A stretch of 64,000 bases of DNA from Lineus longissimus (Eukaryota; Nemertea; Pilidiophora; Heteronemertea; Lineidae), in NCBI RefSeq assembly GCF_910592395.1, contig NC_088316.1, positions 8,246,001 through 8,310,000 on the forward strand, given 5' to 3'. The notes beneath the pieces are model-generated. The model saw nothing but the letters and a program-made list of their open reading frames with translations, did no database searches and was not told the DNA's origin. Of the stretch, positions 33,046 to 43,636 are shown one piece after another (positions within the stretch are counted from its first letter, which is position 1; each line of letters begins with the position of its first letter). A program made the position numbers and the translations under genes.

Positions 33046-33261
33046 AATGTCTTGAGATTACCGTCGTCTAAATGCGGGTAAAACCACGGAATCGGTATAT
33101 ACTCACCCAAAGGTATAGGCCTACTACCCCAACGCCATGTAGGAACTGTGAAGCTGATGTACGATCGGAGAACCGATCGTGACCTGTACGGGCGGTGTTC
33201 CAAACAATAATGACATTGCCGCTCAGCTCACGTGCACATGACGTCACCCCACTTTGGAAAT

Positions 33262-33470
33262 CATCAAACCGTCAAAGCAGAGCACCAGCAGGAAGCTTCT
33301 ATGTTGCCATAACACGGGCAAGAAAATTTACTGACGTTTACCTCAAGTCATTCAATAGTTCTCTAATGATCACAGCAGATGCAAATGTCCCAAGACAAAT
33401 TGGAAGACCTAGCCTCAACGAGGACACATTCTTTATGCAAAACACACCTTCATCAGCCTCATTTCACTAA
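33262..33470 (+). pseudogene. Helitron-like helicase, C-terminal end
   Basis: Resumes the helicase frame after the DIRS-like insertion: SSNRQSRAPAGSFYVAITRA (helicase motif VI region) then KFTDVYLKSF. It ends at TAA 33468-33470, 10 bp before the endonuclease ATG. Confidence 0.85.
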
Positions 33471-33480
33471 TTTAAAGGGA

Positions 33481-34113
33481 ATGATTCAGCAGGAAATAAA
33501 AATAATGTATCTCAATATCAATGGATTTCTGCACGGTGAACACAACATAGACTTGCAATATGACCTTAACATTCAAAACTGTGATGTCCTCTGCTTTACC
33601 GAAACCAAACTTTCCTCAGCAATTCCAGATGAAGCCCTGGCGATACCTAACTTCCACCTATTATCAAGACTAGATTTTGCTAGCGAAACTCTTGGTCTCA
33701 TTCTCTACATTTCCAATAGCAAACACATAGATATAAACATCAGTAAACAGGTAAACTTTGCTGACACCAAATCACAACTCCTGCAAATAGAACTTAATGG
33801 CACTCCTGTGACCTTTGCTTACATTCATCCCACGTATGCTAACTCTGGCATTGAAACTCTCCTCCAACAGTGTTCAGGCCAATCAATAGTTATGGGCGAC
33901 CTTAACTTTGACATTAACATTGATAACCAACTGCAGCGATTCACTAATATTTGTAAAAAAAATTCTTTTACCATTGCCCTGCGGTCCTGCACAAGAATTC
34001 ATGCTCAGTTAGACCATATTCTTACCCACGAGTTGTTCAACAAACAACATCACACAGAGGCATTCCACAACATTGTTTCTGATCATGCAGGCATTACCAT
34101 ACGCTACTGTTAA
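33481..34113 (+). CDS. AP-endonuclease-like protein (EEP fold) of the Helitron/Helentron-like element
   Basis: About 210 residues from ATG 33481. The earlier part of the open frame overlaps the helicase end. Motifs of the exonuclease-endonuclease-phosphatase family are in order: YLNINGF (Asn), CFTETKL (catalytic Glu), MGDLNFDI (Asp-x-Asn) and SDHAGI (Asp-His) near the C-terminus. Such endonucleases are known from non-LTR retrotransposons and from Helentrons, where they sit after the helicase, as here. The frame is uninterrupted. Confidence 0.88.
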   Translation: MIQQEIKIMYLNINGFLHGEHNIDLQYDLNIQNCDVLCFTETKLSSAIPDEALAIPNFHLLSRLDFASETLGLILYISNSKHIDINISKQVNFADTKSQLLQIELNGTPVTFAYIHPTYANSGIETLLQQCSGQSIVMGDLNFDINIDNQLQRFTNICKKNSFTIALRSCTRIHAQLDHILTHELFNKQHHTEAFHNIVSDHAGITIRYC

Positions 34114-34215
34114 ACCTTCCTCTTACCACTGAAAATCCCACTAATTGTGACAGATAAAGCTTGATCCTGCAATTGCTCCAATGTTATCACAACTTCATAA
34201 TTTCTTCTTGCAGCA

Positions 34216-35261
34216 ATGTCCAATTCATCAAGCTTTACCCACACTGCAAAGGAAACGACAATAACAGGATATCTGCATGATGTCGGCGAAATCATGAAAG
34301 GCAAGGATGAAAAGGGCACACAATACTTTAATGCAGAATTGCAAATCAGCGACACTAAATATGACAGAGTAGTGTGCTTCTCGCCTAAAAAGCGAGAAAC
34401 TTTCCTCGAGAAAGCATCCTCCAAGAGCCCTGTGAAATTTCAGCATTTTGTCAAAAGTCCAAGTAAATTTGACCATGACAAAAATGATATCAAGGTGGGG
34501 GAACGCACTTCCATGGTTGATACAAATGTGCAGTTCCCATACACAAAGCCTGCACATAGTGCAATTCCAGAAATAAAACTCATTGACCTAGGCTCTTATA
34601 GCAGTATCAGCAGATGAATGTAAATGTTAAAGTCATAAACGTAAAACTACCCGAAGAGAGGAACACTGCAAAGAGAGCTCGAACATCTCTGCAAGAATGC
34701 ACAATTTCTGATAACACAGCTCATTCAATCATCACCCTATGGGAAGATTTCATGGACACACGAGAACCAAACAAATCCTATGAGATAAAGCAAGCATCAG
34801 TGTCGCCTTTTCAGGGAGGAAGGCTGAGCTCTAAAAAACACACAGTCATAACCCAAATTGAAGATCTCGAAGATGTTGTTCTGCCACCACCAGATGAGTC
34901 TTTCATCGCTAAAATTGTTGGTGCAGAGGTCTTCATTAAGGCGTACTGTGATGCGTGCAAAAAGAGCATAAATGCCCCTCATCCCGCAGACTCATTATTC
35001 AAATGCACTAACTCAAACTGCGGTCTAACGCAGCTCTCAGAAACTATTCAGTACAACACATGGGCCCGCTTAAGGCTCCGCAAAGAGGACACTACCGCAC
35101 TGACGTATGTGTGCCCTGCCCATATCTTACAACCCTTCATCAACAACATACCTCAAAACGAAGACGAAATCATTCCAGCACTATTCCGTCTACCCCAACA
35201 CTTTTACAGGGCAGACAAAACGAAAGTAATTACCAACATGGCCCCAGTGGCTGTTATTTGA
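34216..35261 (+). CDS. RPA-like single-strand DNA-binding protein of the Helitron-like element, in two overlapping frames
   Basis: The first frame is 34216-34617 and the second 34614-35261. The stop of the first and ATG of the second overlap as ATGA. The first part looks like one OB-type domain (TTITGYLHDVGEI, YDRVVCFSPKKR). The second begins like a middle RPA70 OB fold (NVNVKVINV, CTISDNTAHSIITLWEDF) and ends with a zinc finger C-x2-C-x15-C-x4-C (CDACKK...CTNSNCG). Helitrons of plants and some animals carry RPA genes. The two frames would form one protein if one base were gained or lost at the overlap, so this may be a frameshifted gene or a stop-restart pair. Confidence 0.8.
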
Positions 35262-36616
35262 AGATACATATACTTGGTATATCATGCATAATTTCCATCA
35301 ACGGTATAAAGAGAAAAGCAGTGTTCACTCTCAAGCATAACCAACACTGAAGAACAACTTCATTGTTGTCGGGTGCAGTGGTTGTTAGTGACTTCAGATG
35401 TGAACAAAGATACTATAATGTTCCAATTAAGGTCATCGCCATAAACTCTTGTAGTACAAATATATTTCATTGCCAAACTTTTACTTGCTGTAGTCAACTT
35501 CACAAAATGCTCTAATTGTCCATTATAAGGCGTCTTTGTGAATTTATGTACGTGGTGTCCCACAAAAAAAGACACTGAGACATTCCTGCATATTCTGTGT
35601 TTTTTGGTAAACGGCTGAACATGGCAAAACTCCACCTGTTGCATTAATTTATCCACTGCCACATTATATCATGACATTTGATTTGTCTTCATTGATCACA
35701 AAAAATAGTATACTTCAGTGTTCTCTGTAATATTGGCACCCATTACTGTACACCTCACAATTTTCGCAAGCCCTATATTTTCGTAAGTCACGCAACAAAA
35801 GTTTCAATCGCAAAAACACACAGGCGCTATAATTGGAGTAATGACGTTACAAACCATATTGACTACTGTTCAATGCCATAGGTGGTAACACCAATTCGCA
35901 GATAGCGTCACAGTTACAGTATAGCCATTTCCCATTAGAGCATAAGTGCTGCCATCAGGTAATTCTCTCACTTTACAGAAGTGCAAATTTTTTATCGTTG
36001 AAATAATTAGCTGCCAATCACAAGCCTATAATACAAAGTGATTCCAAATTAATAATTAGCATCGCAATATTAATTATTATCATAATCTACCTTATTCAGT
36101 ATTGACATCGCCCAAGGAACCATTTCAAAATAAACGCAAGGCCAATAAAACTAAATTTTTTAGTTTGGAGACAAGGAGGTCAACGATACAAAGGCCAAAA
36201 TTTAGTTTCGTGGTGAACTTGCAGCTTCACCATACAAAATTTTGCAGCAAAAAAGACCCCGCATTTAGTCTTTTGAAGGGGAGAGGACATCCACTGAGAC
36301 ACTAAAAACTAGTTCTTTTGGCTTCACTTGTATTTTGAGATGGTCCCTAAATGTATAGTACATCTGCAGGAGAGAACAGTTCATTGTACTTGTCCATGAC
36401 AAACAACCATATCAAAGCCATGACGTTGCCAGTTCTTAAACAAAATCACTTACCTTCAAAAAGGTGATTTTGTCCTAAGTAGCAAAAAAAATTATGCAAC
36501 ACACATTGCTGCAAAAAGAAACGATGGTTAATCAATACTGTTCTCTCATGCAGATTCATACTTGTCGATTGTACAATTTTTTCACTGCCAAATAATGTGT
36601 TAATCAGCCATTAAGA
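35262..36616. other. no gene seen, AT-rich
   Basis: No domain is recognised on either strand. Probably includes the unlocated 3' end of the Helitron-like element. Confidence 0.5.
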
Positions 36617-36709
36617 TTGTTCATTTCCCTATTGTTGACCTTTTGTGAAATCTATTACAAACTGATTTGGTCACATTCAACAAAAGGTCTACAATAGGGA
36701 AATGAACAA
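36617..36709. repeat. imperfect hairpin / miniature inverted repeat
   Basis: Arms of about 33 bp (TTGTTCATTTCCCTATTGT and its complement on the right, two or three mismatches) flank a ~27 bp loop. Confidence 0.8.
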
Positions 36710-36744
36710 CAAGTCCGTATCAACCTGTCAAGTTCAGATGCGAC

Positions 36745-37005
36745 AAGCGCCTAGTTTTGGTAGAGCGGGTCATATTTATAGAATTCAGCGGCAGAGATTT
36801 TAAGCACGGAAAAAGTAGATTAACTCGGCTAATCTCAATGGATTTTACCCAGGAATGTTTTCAAGGCGAGAGAAACATCTGATTTAAGTACTGCGCTTAT
36901 TAGATTTCATGTTCATGCCGAAGATTGGCCTAAAACGTGGATGAAAAGAGTGCATTATCGAGTGTTGGAGAGGTCACGTGATTGTACGAGAAACCTGAGC
37001 AAAAA
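36745..37005. repeat. dispersed repeat carrying the empty site of the 53 kb non-LTR element
   Basis: Matches, in reverse orientation, 53380-53479 plus 55552-55670. The uninterrupted AAGTACTGCGCT at about 36887-36898 shows the pre-insertion sequence. Confidence 0.8.
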
Positions 37006-37011
37006 CAATAC

Positions 37012-37052
37012 TGACTCCAGCTCCCAGAGCTAGGAGGGAGGAGCTGGAGTCA
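37012..37052. repeat. 13-bp-arm palindrome
   Basis: TGACTCCAGCTCC and GGAGCTGGAGTCA are separated by about 15 bp. Directly downstream, 37055-37140 is repeated imperfectly at 37310-37395. Confidence 0.75.
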
Positions 37053-37859
37053 TAAAAACGCATCTAAAGCATCGGAATATTCTGAGTTTTGAAAAATCGT
37101 TTTGTGATAGTCCATGAATCGAATTGGGTTTCTTTATAATACCTCCATCGTCCCATCGCTCGACCAACTCCTGAGAACAATGACGTCATTATGACGGGGC
37201 GGAGCTTATGCTAATGTATCAGCGTCTCGCCTCTGCGCATGTCACAGCGCATGTCAGATTGAATCGCGGCTTCGGCATGTTGGGAGAAGACGATCAGACA
37301 ATATCTCAGCAAAAAATGCTTCAAAAGTATCGAAATACTCAGGATTTTTAAAATACTTTTGCGATAGTCCATAGATGGAATTTGGTTTGGTGGTGTAAGG
37401 GTGATTGATTTCTGGTTTATTTAGCCGTTTTGCTGGACTACCGCAATAAATGTGTTGGTGGAAGTAAATAACAGTTTCGAGAATTCCAGTGATATCAATA
37501 TAGTCCCCAGACAGGATCTGGGGCCTATAATAATTTATGCGTATTATTGCACTAGATGGATGCATTATGTGTTTGAAAATGGTCAGTTGGAGCTTGTTTC
37601 ATCCCAAATACACCAACTAGGATAATTTTGTTACCAATGAAATTTGGTCATTTGGTTTGTTATTACTTTAACTTGATCATGGTTATGATTCAAATTACTC
37701 ATTCAACACCAATCTCAAGATATTTGACAAAATTTGTTAAAAAACCAAGGAGCTCCGAATTCAAATTTACCACTCAGCCATTTGCCAACCTGGTGCCCGC
37801 CTCCTCCTTTTATACCCGCATTACCTGTTTAAGTCGGCCGCGTCGCAACGGTAATAGCG

Positions 37860-38065
37860 CAACAATATAATGTATCCTTGCTAGGAGAACCAACCATAAA
37901 AATCTTACCAACAATGAGTGACCCATAGTCAAACTTTTTAGGTTTCTACTTCTGGCCCCCCTGTTGGCAAGTTGAGAATCCGATCGGATCAAAATTCGGT
38001 GTCAGAGATAACATGACATTGGGAGGCATGTGTACCAAATTTCAAGTTCATAAAAACAGTTTTAA
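37860..38065. repeat. degenerate family A fragment
   Basis: Shares the order TGTATCCTTGCTAG, CCAACCATAAAAATCTT, GGCCCCCCTGTTGGC and a TGTACCAAATTTCA box with the third unit of family A elements. Diverged by many substitutions; no termini. Confidence 0.6.
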
Positions 38066-38170
38066 CAATGGACATTATTTTGCAATATCCACGAAGAAAA
38101 TATACCTTCACAAAAATTTGGCAGTTTACAGTTTATTAAGCTGCAACTTTACTTAGATTTTATCACTCAC

Positions 38171-39170
38171 CTGCACAACTTTTCCTTGGCCTGTGCCGAT
38201 CTGTCAGCATTACTTCCGGCAGAACTCCTGACAAAGCCAGTTGGTAATATTTTGCTTCATCCAAGAAATCCCGGCATTCAAGATTCTTTTTTAAAATTGC
38301 ATCCTTTTCTACCCGGGTCATCAAATATGGTGCCGGAATCAAAGGCAACTTCACCCTAGAGATCAATTTCGTCAGCAGACCTTCTCGTTCTGGTAATTTG
38401 TGATTCAGCCACTTCATGACTGCTTCATATACCTCAATTTCACTATCAACATTGAGGTCCATTGAAGAGACTATTGTTTCTATGTGATGTTCAGATATCT
38501 CGTTAAATTCATCACATTTTGTCACCTCCGTGAAGTTATCAAAGATGAAATTGTCTGCCACTTTTAAAAGCTCTGATCTCCCATGCTGCTCAGCGAAATT
38601 ACGGACACCGATGCAGTTGCTCGGATCCAAGTGTGTTTTCATGAAATCACTACAAGCATATGCCACTGTCTCCATTTGTAAGATAGAAGAGGCATAGAGT
38701 AATGGCTGCACATTATTGACAGTCATTGTGATTTTTCCTGTGTATGCAAATTCAATCAATGATTTCATGGCTTGTTCATCAATGTCATTAATTGTGATGC
38801 TCTCTTTTGTCGACTCTGCCATTTTGGATGTGAACATGACTTTAAAATATCGGCTTACACACGCCAGAACAAGACGGTGACACTGGATATAACTACTTCC
38901 AACTTTCAACTCAATATCACACAGTTCTTGTCCTAAATACATCTCATACTGACTTTGGAATGAATGTTTCCATAGATTTAATGCGTTGAATGTGCAGGAA
39001 CCCTCAGCATCTTCATCTTCACTTCCAGGGGATAGAGTTAACGGCATCTTAGTCAGGCCACCAGGTAGTTCGGCTAACTTGGAAACATCTAGAGATTCAT
39101 GACGAATTGGGATAGGAGGGTTGCTAGGAGAATTGGCCTTGGCCGCTTCACTCGGGCTAGTGTGACTCAT
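38171..39170 (-). CDS. KLHL8: Kelch-like protein, KLHL8-type, first coding exon (BTB + BACK)
   Basis: Start chosen at ATG 39168-39170 (MSHTSPSEA); the longer open frame begins only at TTG. The exon ends with a consensus donor GCAG|GTGAGT at 38171/38170. After a ~65-residue disordered N-terminus comes the BTB domain (ELCDIELKVGSS, CHRLVLACVSRYF, FMFTSKMAES-like region), then the BACK domain (NCIGVRNFAEQHGR, VYEAVMKWLNH, LPLIPAPYLM). These match human KLHL8 from memory, including NVQPLLYA and the exon end RPRKSCAG, which corresponds to the point just before the first kelch repeat. Such proteins are substrate adaptors for CUL3 ubiquitin ligases. Kelch-repeat exons were not found at lower coordinates in the window, so the downstream intron must be long or the gene incomplete. 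Confidence 0.85.
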
Positions 39171-39507
39171 TATGAAAGATCGATGGAGCAAGATCAACAA
39201 GGTGAGTCGAACATATAATCACTATTCATAACAAGACAGCATAAAAATCTTGTCTTTGTCCTTGTAGCCAAGAAGTATCAAGCTGAATCACTTCACAAGC
39301 AGTTATTTTCCATAAATGTCTTAAAGTTGATTTTTCGGTTCTTCGCTCTCACACCAATCCAACTTTCCTTTGCCTAATCATAATAGATCTGGAAAAAAAT
39401 TAACAGATGAAAGGAGCCAGCTTATGATTTGTCAGGTACTGTCAAGTGTCAACCAAGAAATGTTTGCATGCTGTTAATTTTTACATTTTTAAAGTTCTTA
39501 CAGATAA

Positions 39508-39835
39508 GAATGAAACGACCAGGGGCCATTGTGCTCACCGTATAGATATTTCGTGGTTAGGAATTCATGCTGGTTAAGAAACATGCTTTATGTATAATAT
39601 GTAGGTCAAATCAAAATTATTATGACTTGTGATTTATCCTTGCTTGGATGGAGTACCTACCATAAAAATATTATTGAAAACAAATAATTTATAAACAAAT
39701 ATATTGCACTTTATACCTTTTAAGTTTTGGCCCCCTGGTGGCCAAGTTGATAATCATATTGGACCAAAGTTTGGTGTCAGAGGTTATCTGACCCAGAGGG
39801 TCAAATGTACCAAGTTTCAAGTTGCAGTTGGTGAG
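39508..39835 (+). repeat. degenerate family A element with recognisable 5' end
   Basis: Begins TGAAACGACCAGGGGCC with an A in front, the same 5' end and flank as copies 1-3. It continues with CCATTGTGCTCACC and later GGCCCCCTGGTGGCCAAG. A further fragment lies at 40826-40960 (GGCCAATTTAAGCC...CTACCATGAAAATATTATCG). The 3' hairpin is not seen. Confidence 0.65.
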
Positions 39836-41461
39836 AATGGGTCGAAATCCAGCTGAAAATCAGCTAACAAAGGGCCAGGAAGTCCTTTTGAGGGAACGAG
39901 CCATGATAATCTGTATCAATTAAGCCACAAGTTCTGCCCAGACTGCCCGCCGCTATATACATTTGTGTTAAAAAGACAAATATCCTGATTCCTCCTGTTC
40001 ATGTAATGTTATATAATATTATGTAATGATAAGCATCACCTGGCTGGGTTTCTTATTGCGCAAAACTGTCAACTTAAAGGAATAGTACACATGTTAATAT
40101 CAATGACCCGATCTACGAAATGTCTTTTGAGCATAATATTCAGATAACGTTTCATTGTCTTGAGGTATTTCAACAAAAAAGACATTATTAGAAAGCTTGC
40201 GTCAGTGTCGTTTATATCCGAAAAGTTTGGCTAATTTTCATTGCAATGATACCTTGTTTTCATTCATAAATGTAGGTAATCAGAAGAAAAAATTTTATTG
40301 AGAGAAAATATTTTGGACTGCTTGAGAGGGAGCAAAATTCCCTGCCCCTCAGCATGATTATAGGAACGGGGAGGGGAGCAGACAGGGGGCAACTCACCCC
40401 CCCACCCTCTTATATTTACTGCGTCAAAATTTAATCTCACGTGAAAATACACTTCTATGGGGCTTCATCCGCGTTCCACACTCGGGCCTTAAGACCTTCA
40501 AATGTCTGAACCCCCCCTCGCCTCCAGGACGTTTGTAGTTGTACGGCCCTGATCAGCTCAGCACATCTTCAAGCCATGACCCATGTCAATCCTGGAACAG
40601 TGCAAAACACGGATATTTTCTACAGACACAGCCGAGCCCCAATGTTCAGGCTTTTTACACACACTGTTATATGATGTTACACAATTGCATCACATATTGT
40701 TGTGCGAAATGGACTGCTTCAGGCGTGGGCAATTAGGATTAGCATGGGTGACTGAATCTGAGTAAACATCAGAATGAGGAAAATCTTCTGAGGGGTAAAG
40801 AAACCTGCCATTGTGTTACACTCAAATGGCCAATTTAAGCCAATTCACCTGTTTGACCTTGAAAAGTATGTCAAATCAAAAACTGATGTATCCTTGCTTG
40901 TTGTACCTACCATGAAAATATTATCGAAAACAAGTCACTGACTAGAAATGTGAAATTTGCTTTACAGCAAATTTGAAGTCCAGCAAAGTGAGAACAGACA
41001 TCAATTGTGAATTATTTGATGTTGACGGTTATGGCTTTTGAACACCCGCTTGCCCTGTTTTCCCAATAGTAGCGCCACTGTAATAAAAAGACAAACTAAT
41101 CTTAGCCATAGCTTTACCAGCATGATAGCAGCATATGGATAGCAGATGTTATCAACTCAGGTGCAAGCCTTATAATCTGACCAGTCCAGTGCCCTGACCC
41201 TGGTCTTCTATGGTTATACACAATGATGCAACATTAGGTAAAGACTAGCTTGTTATTGCTTGTTAACGGTATCCTGCACAATTAAAACTATGAAAATTAA
41301 CATTTTCTGTCCAAATGTGGTATTTTCGTAAAATACTTCATGAAAGTTATTATTTTTGACGTGGCTATGCGGTGAGATGCGACCAGCTTAATTGGCTTGT
41401 GTGACCGTTGTGAAGGCTCAAAAGTCTTCGCTTGATCTCTTAAACCGTGTGAGGTGTTGGA

Positions 41462-41540
41462 ACTGACGTCAAGACGCAGTGGTTGACGTGATGCTGGGCC
41501 CCTTTATGACGTCATGGCTTTGAGACGGACATGACGTCAT
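41462..41540 (-). promoter_or_regulatory. three TGACGTCA palindromes in the Penelope-like 5' region
   Basis: Full CRE-type palindromes occur near 41464, 41508 and 41530, just downstream of the hammerhead-like motif in element orientation. Possible internal promoter sites; regulation is inferred only from the motif. Confidence 0.45.
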
Positions 41541-41612
41541 GCTCCTAGGGAGCATGGCGGCAAAGTTGCGCGGAATGGCGGGGAGGCGCGCCATGTGGGT
41601 TATGCCAGGGGT

Positions 41613-41650
41613 GGTGTGAACGGTTTCGCAGGAGTTGCTCATCAGACACT
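41613..41650 (-). ncRNA. hammerhead-ribozyme-like motif of a Penelope-like element
   Basis: On the minus strand GTGT-CTGATGA-GCA-ACTCC-TGC-GAAAC is followed by CGTTC-ACAC. The invariant core CUGAUGA...GAAA is present. GCA/TGC forms stem II and GTGT/ACAC can form stem I. Stem III is minimal and imperfect. Hammerheads in the terminal repeats of Penelope-like elements are established, and the position (3' of the truncated ORF, in the repeat region) fits. Confidence 0.7.
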
Positions 41651-42010
41651 TATAAAGGCGATATTGATCAAGATGGGTTGGCCCTGCAGAGGCGGGCCGT
41701 GGACTGTTGATAGAAAAATGTTCCTCTCCTAGATGTGCGGCTGTGGGGAGTAAAAGGCCGCATATCCAGTTGACCTGTAGGTATTTTACACGTCGGACAG
41801 TCTGGGACCGGAATGTTCCCGATATTAGTTCCAGGGGTCAATAGCTTGACGGATAGCCTGTCCTGAGTGGATAGGATGTGACATGGAGTGTGTCAGGATA
41901 CGGTTTAAGTAATGCTGCCCCTGTCTTTGGAGTAAGACTGGGGGAACCCTGTATTGTACACATAGGGAAAAGTTGTTAAAAGACGTGGCAATGTATGTGT
42001 ACAGTACATA

Positions 42011-43198
42011 CTAGTCTAGGACATTGAGTCCCAGCGGAGCTACAGTGCGCAATCTATGGATCCATCTGATTTCGATGGTGTCCCTGAGTACAGCACTTTG
42101 GGGCGATTCTGGGTGGGCGTGGATGAAGGACAGGATTGATATGGACACATCATCAATGCCTGCGTGGTTATGGCTGGTGAAGTGCCGGCCGATGGTGTCA
42201 TCTTTGTTGCCCTTGGAGATATTGTAAAAGTGTTTTACAAATCTGTCCATGAGGCGGAGCTTGGTTTGACCAACGTATTGTTGGTTGCATCTTTTGCATG
42301 TGATGCAGTAAATGAGGTTACTGCTTTTGCATGTGATGTGCTTCATGGCCGTGTATGAGCGCGTGGTAGTTGTGCTGCCGATCCTTCCTGTCAGGTTGAG
42401 TTTAGGGCAGTAACGACAAGAGGTGTTGGCTCTTGGGCACGCGTTGCGGGAACCCGGAGGCAAACGGGTTGAGCCGGCAGTGGGGATTGTAGGTCCCCCT
42501 GATTGTGTTGCGGTGTCGGTGAATTTGGCTCTGACCAGAAGATCCCGGAGATTGGGAGGTTTTCTGTGGCCAAATGTGATGCGAGAGTCATGTAGCTGAC
42601 GCGTTGCAATGGATTTCAGGAGCACGGGCCAGTTGTGGCTAACAATGCGCTGTAATGCTTCGAAACCCAGGATAAAGGTCGATATAAGGAAGAAATTGTC
42701 CTCAGTCGTCCCTGGTTGATCGTCCGTGTCCAGTGGGGCCTCATCTCTGAGGAGATCAGATCTAGAGGTGCGGTAGGCCCGGATGAGGGCTGTCTCTACA
42801 AGTGGTGCAGGGTAGCCACGTCGCATGAAGTGGCAGCCGATCATGACGGCATTTTCCTCAAAATCTGTGTCCAGGCTACAGATCCGGCGGATCCTGAGAA
42901 ATTGACTGTAGGGTGTGCTTTTGAGGCAATGTCTCGGGTGTGCTGAGGAGAACAGCAGGTAGTTGTGCGCATCAGTAGGTTTGCAGTATAGGGACGTAAT
43001 GATATTACGGTCTTCATTGATGCTGACTACTGTGTCTAGAAAATTCACAGACTGGCTGGAGATTTCCGCCGTGAATTTGATCGTCGGGTGGCAATCATTG
43101 AGATGTTGGATAAAGAGATCCAATTCCCTGCGGCCGTGTGTCCATATTTGGAACACATCATCGATGAACCTAACCCAGGTGAGGGGTTGTAGGTGGTA
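42011..43198 (-). pseudogene. Penelope-like element, 5'-truncated copy (RT end + GIY-YIG)
   Basis: The 381-residue frame starts at RT motif C context (DDVFQIWTHGRREL) and runs to the same C-terminus as the plus copy. It includes the GIY-YIG nuclease region (LIYCITCKRC, QQYVGQTKLRLMDRFVKH). Truncated at 43198, where it abuts the plus-strand copy. Small differences from the plus copy include a two-residue insertion (FTDTATQ versus FTATQ). Confidence 0.9.
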
Positions 43199-43636
43199 GG
43201 CTAGTCAGGATTTTCCTCTCCGGCGACCAGGCCGTGGGCAATCCACCCAGTCTCGCCGCCGCCCGCCCAGAAATCAGTCTGGACCGAGGCAAGCCACCCA
43301 AGGGAACCGCTCCAGGTCCCCAATACCAAGGAACAACAACACAGAGCCCTCCAGCTCCCAAACCCAAGGCCGCAGGCGTTCACCCAGGCCTCAGCAAAGT
43401 CGTCGCCAGAACCCAAACCAGCAACTCCAACTCTCACCAAGAGAGTTAGCAATTATCAAGGCACTGAGACAATCTTAATCAAGTCACTCAATAGCAACAA
43501 CAGTGCCCTCACTCAGGAGGGTACTCTTCCCACTGGAAATAATGTAAATATTGTAAATAATAACACTATTACCAATGACACCAGTCTCTCTGTCGTCAAT
43601 CTCTCACAGCACAACCTGACCCCAGCACAGCTATCT

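Larger units (their letters stand above)
27880..33261 (-). mobile_element. DIRS/Ngaro-type retroelement 2, RT-deleted, inserted in the helicase gene
   Basis: On the minus strand the order is A1 (33195-33261), gag exons, RT stub, recombinase, B1 (28169-28237), A2 (28103-28169), B2 (27880-27948). Repeats A1/A2 and B1/B2 are nearly identical pairs. Deleting the element joins helicase codons GAC T|CA TCA AAC in frame. The shared base at all junctions is a single T. A ~2.25 kb internal deletion removed most of RT and all of RNase H, so the copy is non-autonomous. Confidence 0.9.
21024..35261 (+). mobile_element. Helitron/Helentron-like element, decayed, with three nested insertions
   Basis: The coding order is DUF6570-like N-terminal region, HUH Rep, PIF1-family helicase, AP-endonuclease-type protein, RPA-like protein. 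An endonuclease downstream of the helicase is a Helentron-type feature. The coding path is interrupted by family A insertions (22378-23379, 23885-25046) and a DIRS-like element (27880-33261). It also has a frameshift near 25180 and in-frame stops at 27055 and 27472. I cannot fix either terminus; the outer coordinates are those of the coding remains. Confidence 0.85.

Noticed and set aside
21024-35261. Canonical Helitron termini (5' TC, 3' CTRR with hairpin)
   Set aside because: I searched both sides by eye and could not identify ends with confidence. The family A ends inside the element belong to nested insertions.
43234-43449. Pro-rich frame upstream of the Penelope-like ORF as a separate gene
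   Set aside because: A different frame in the same region is continuous with the RT ORF and contains the expected N-terminal motif.
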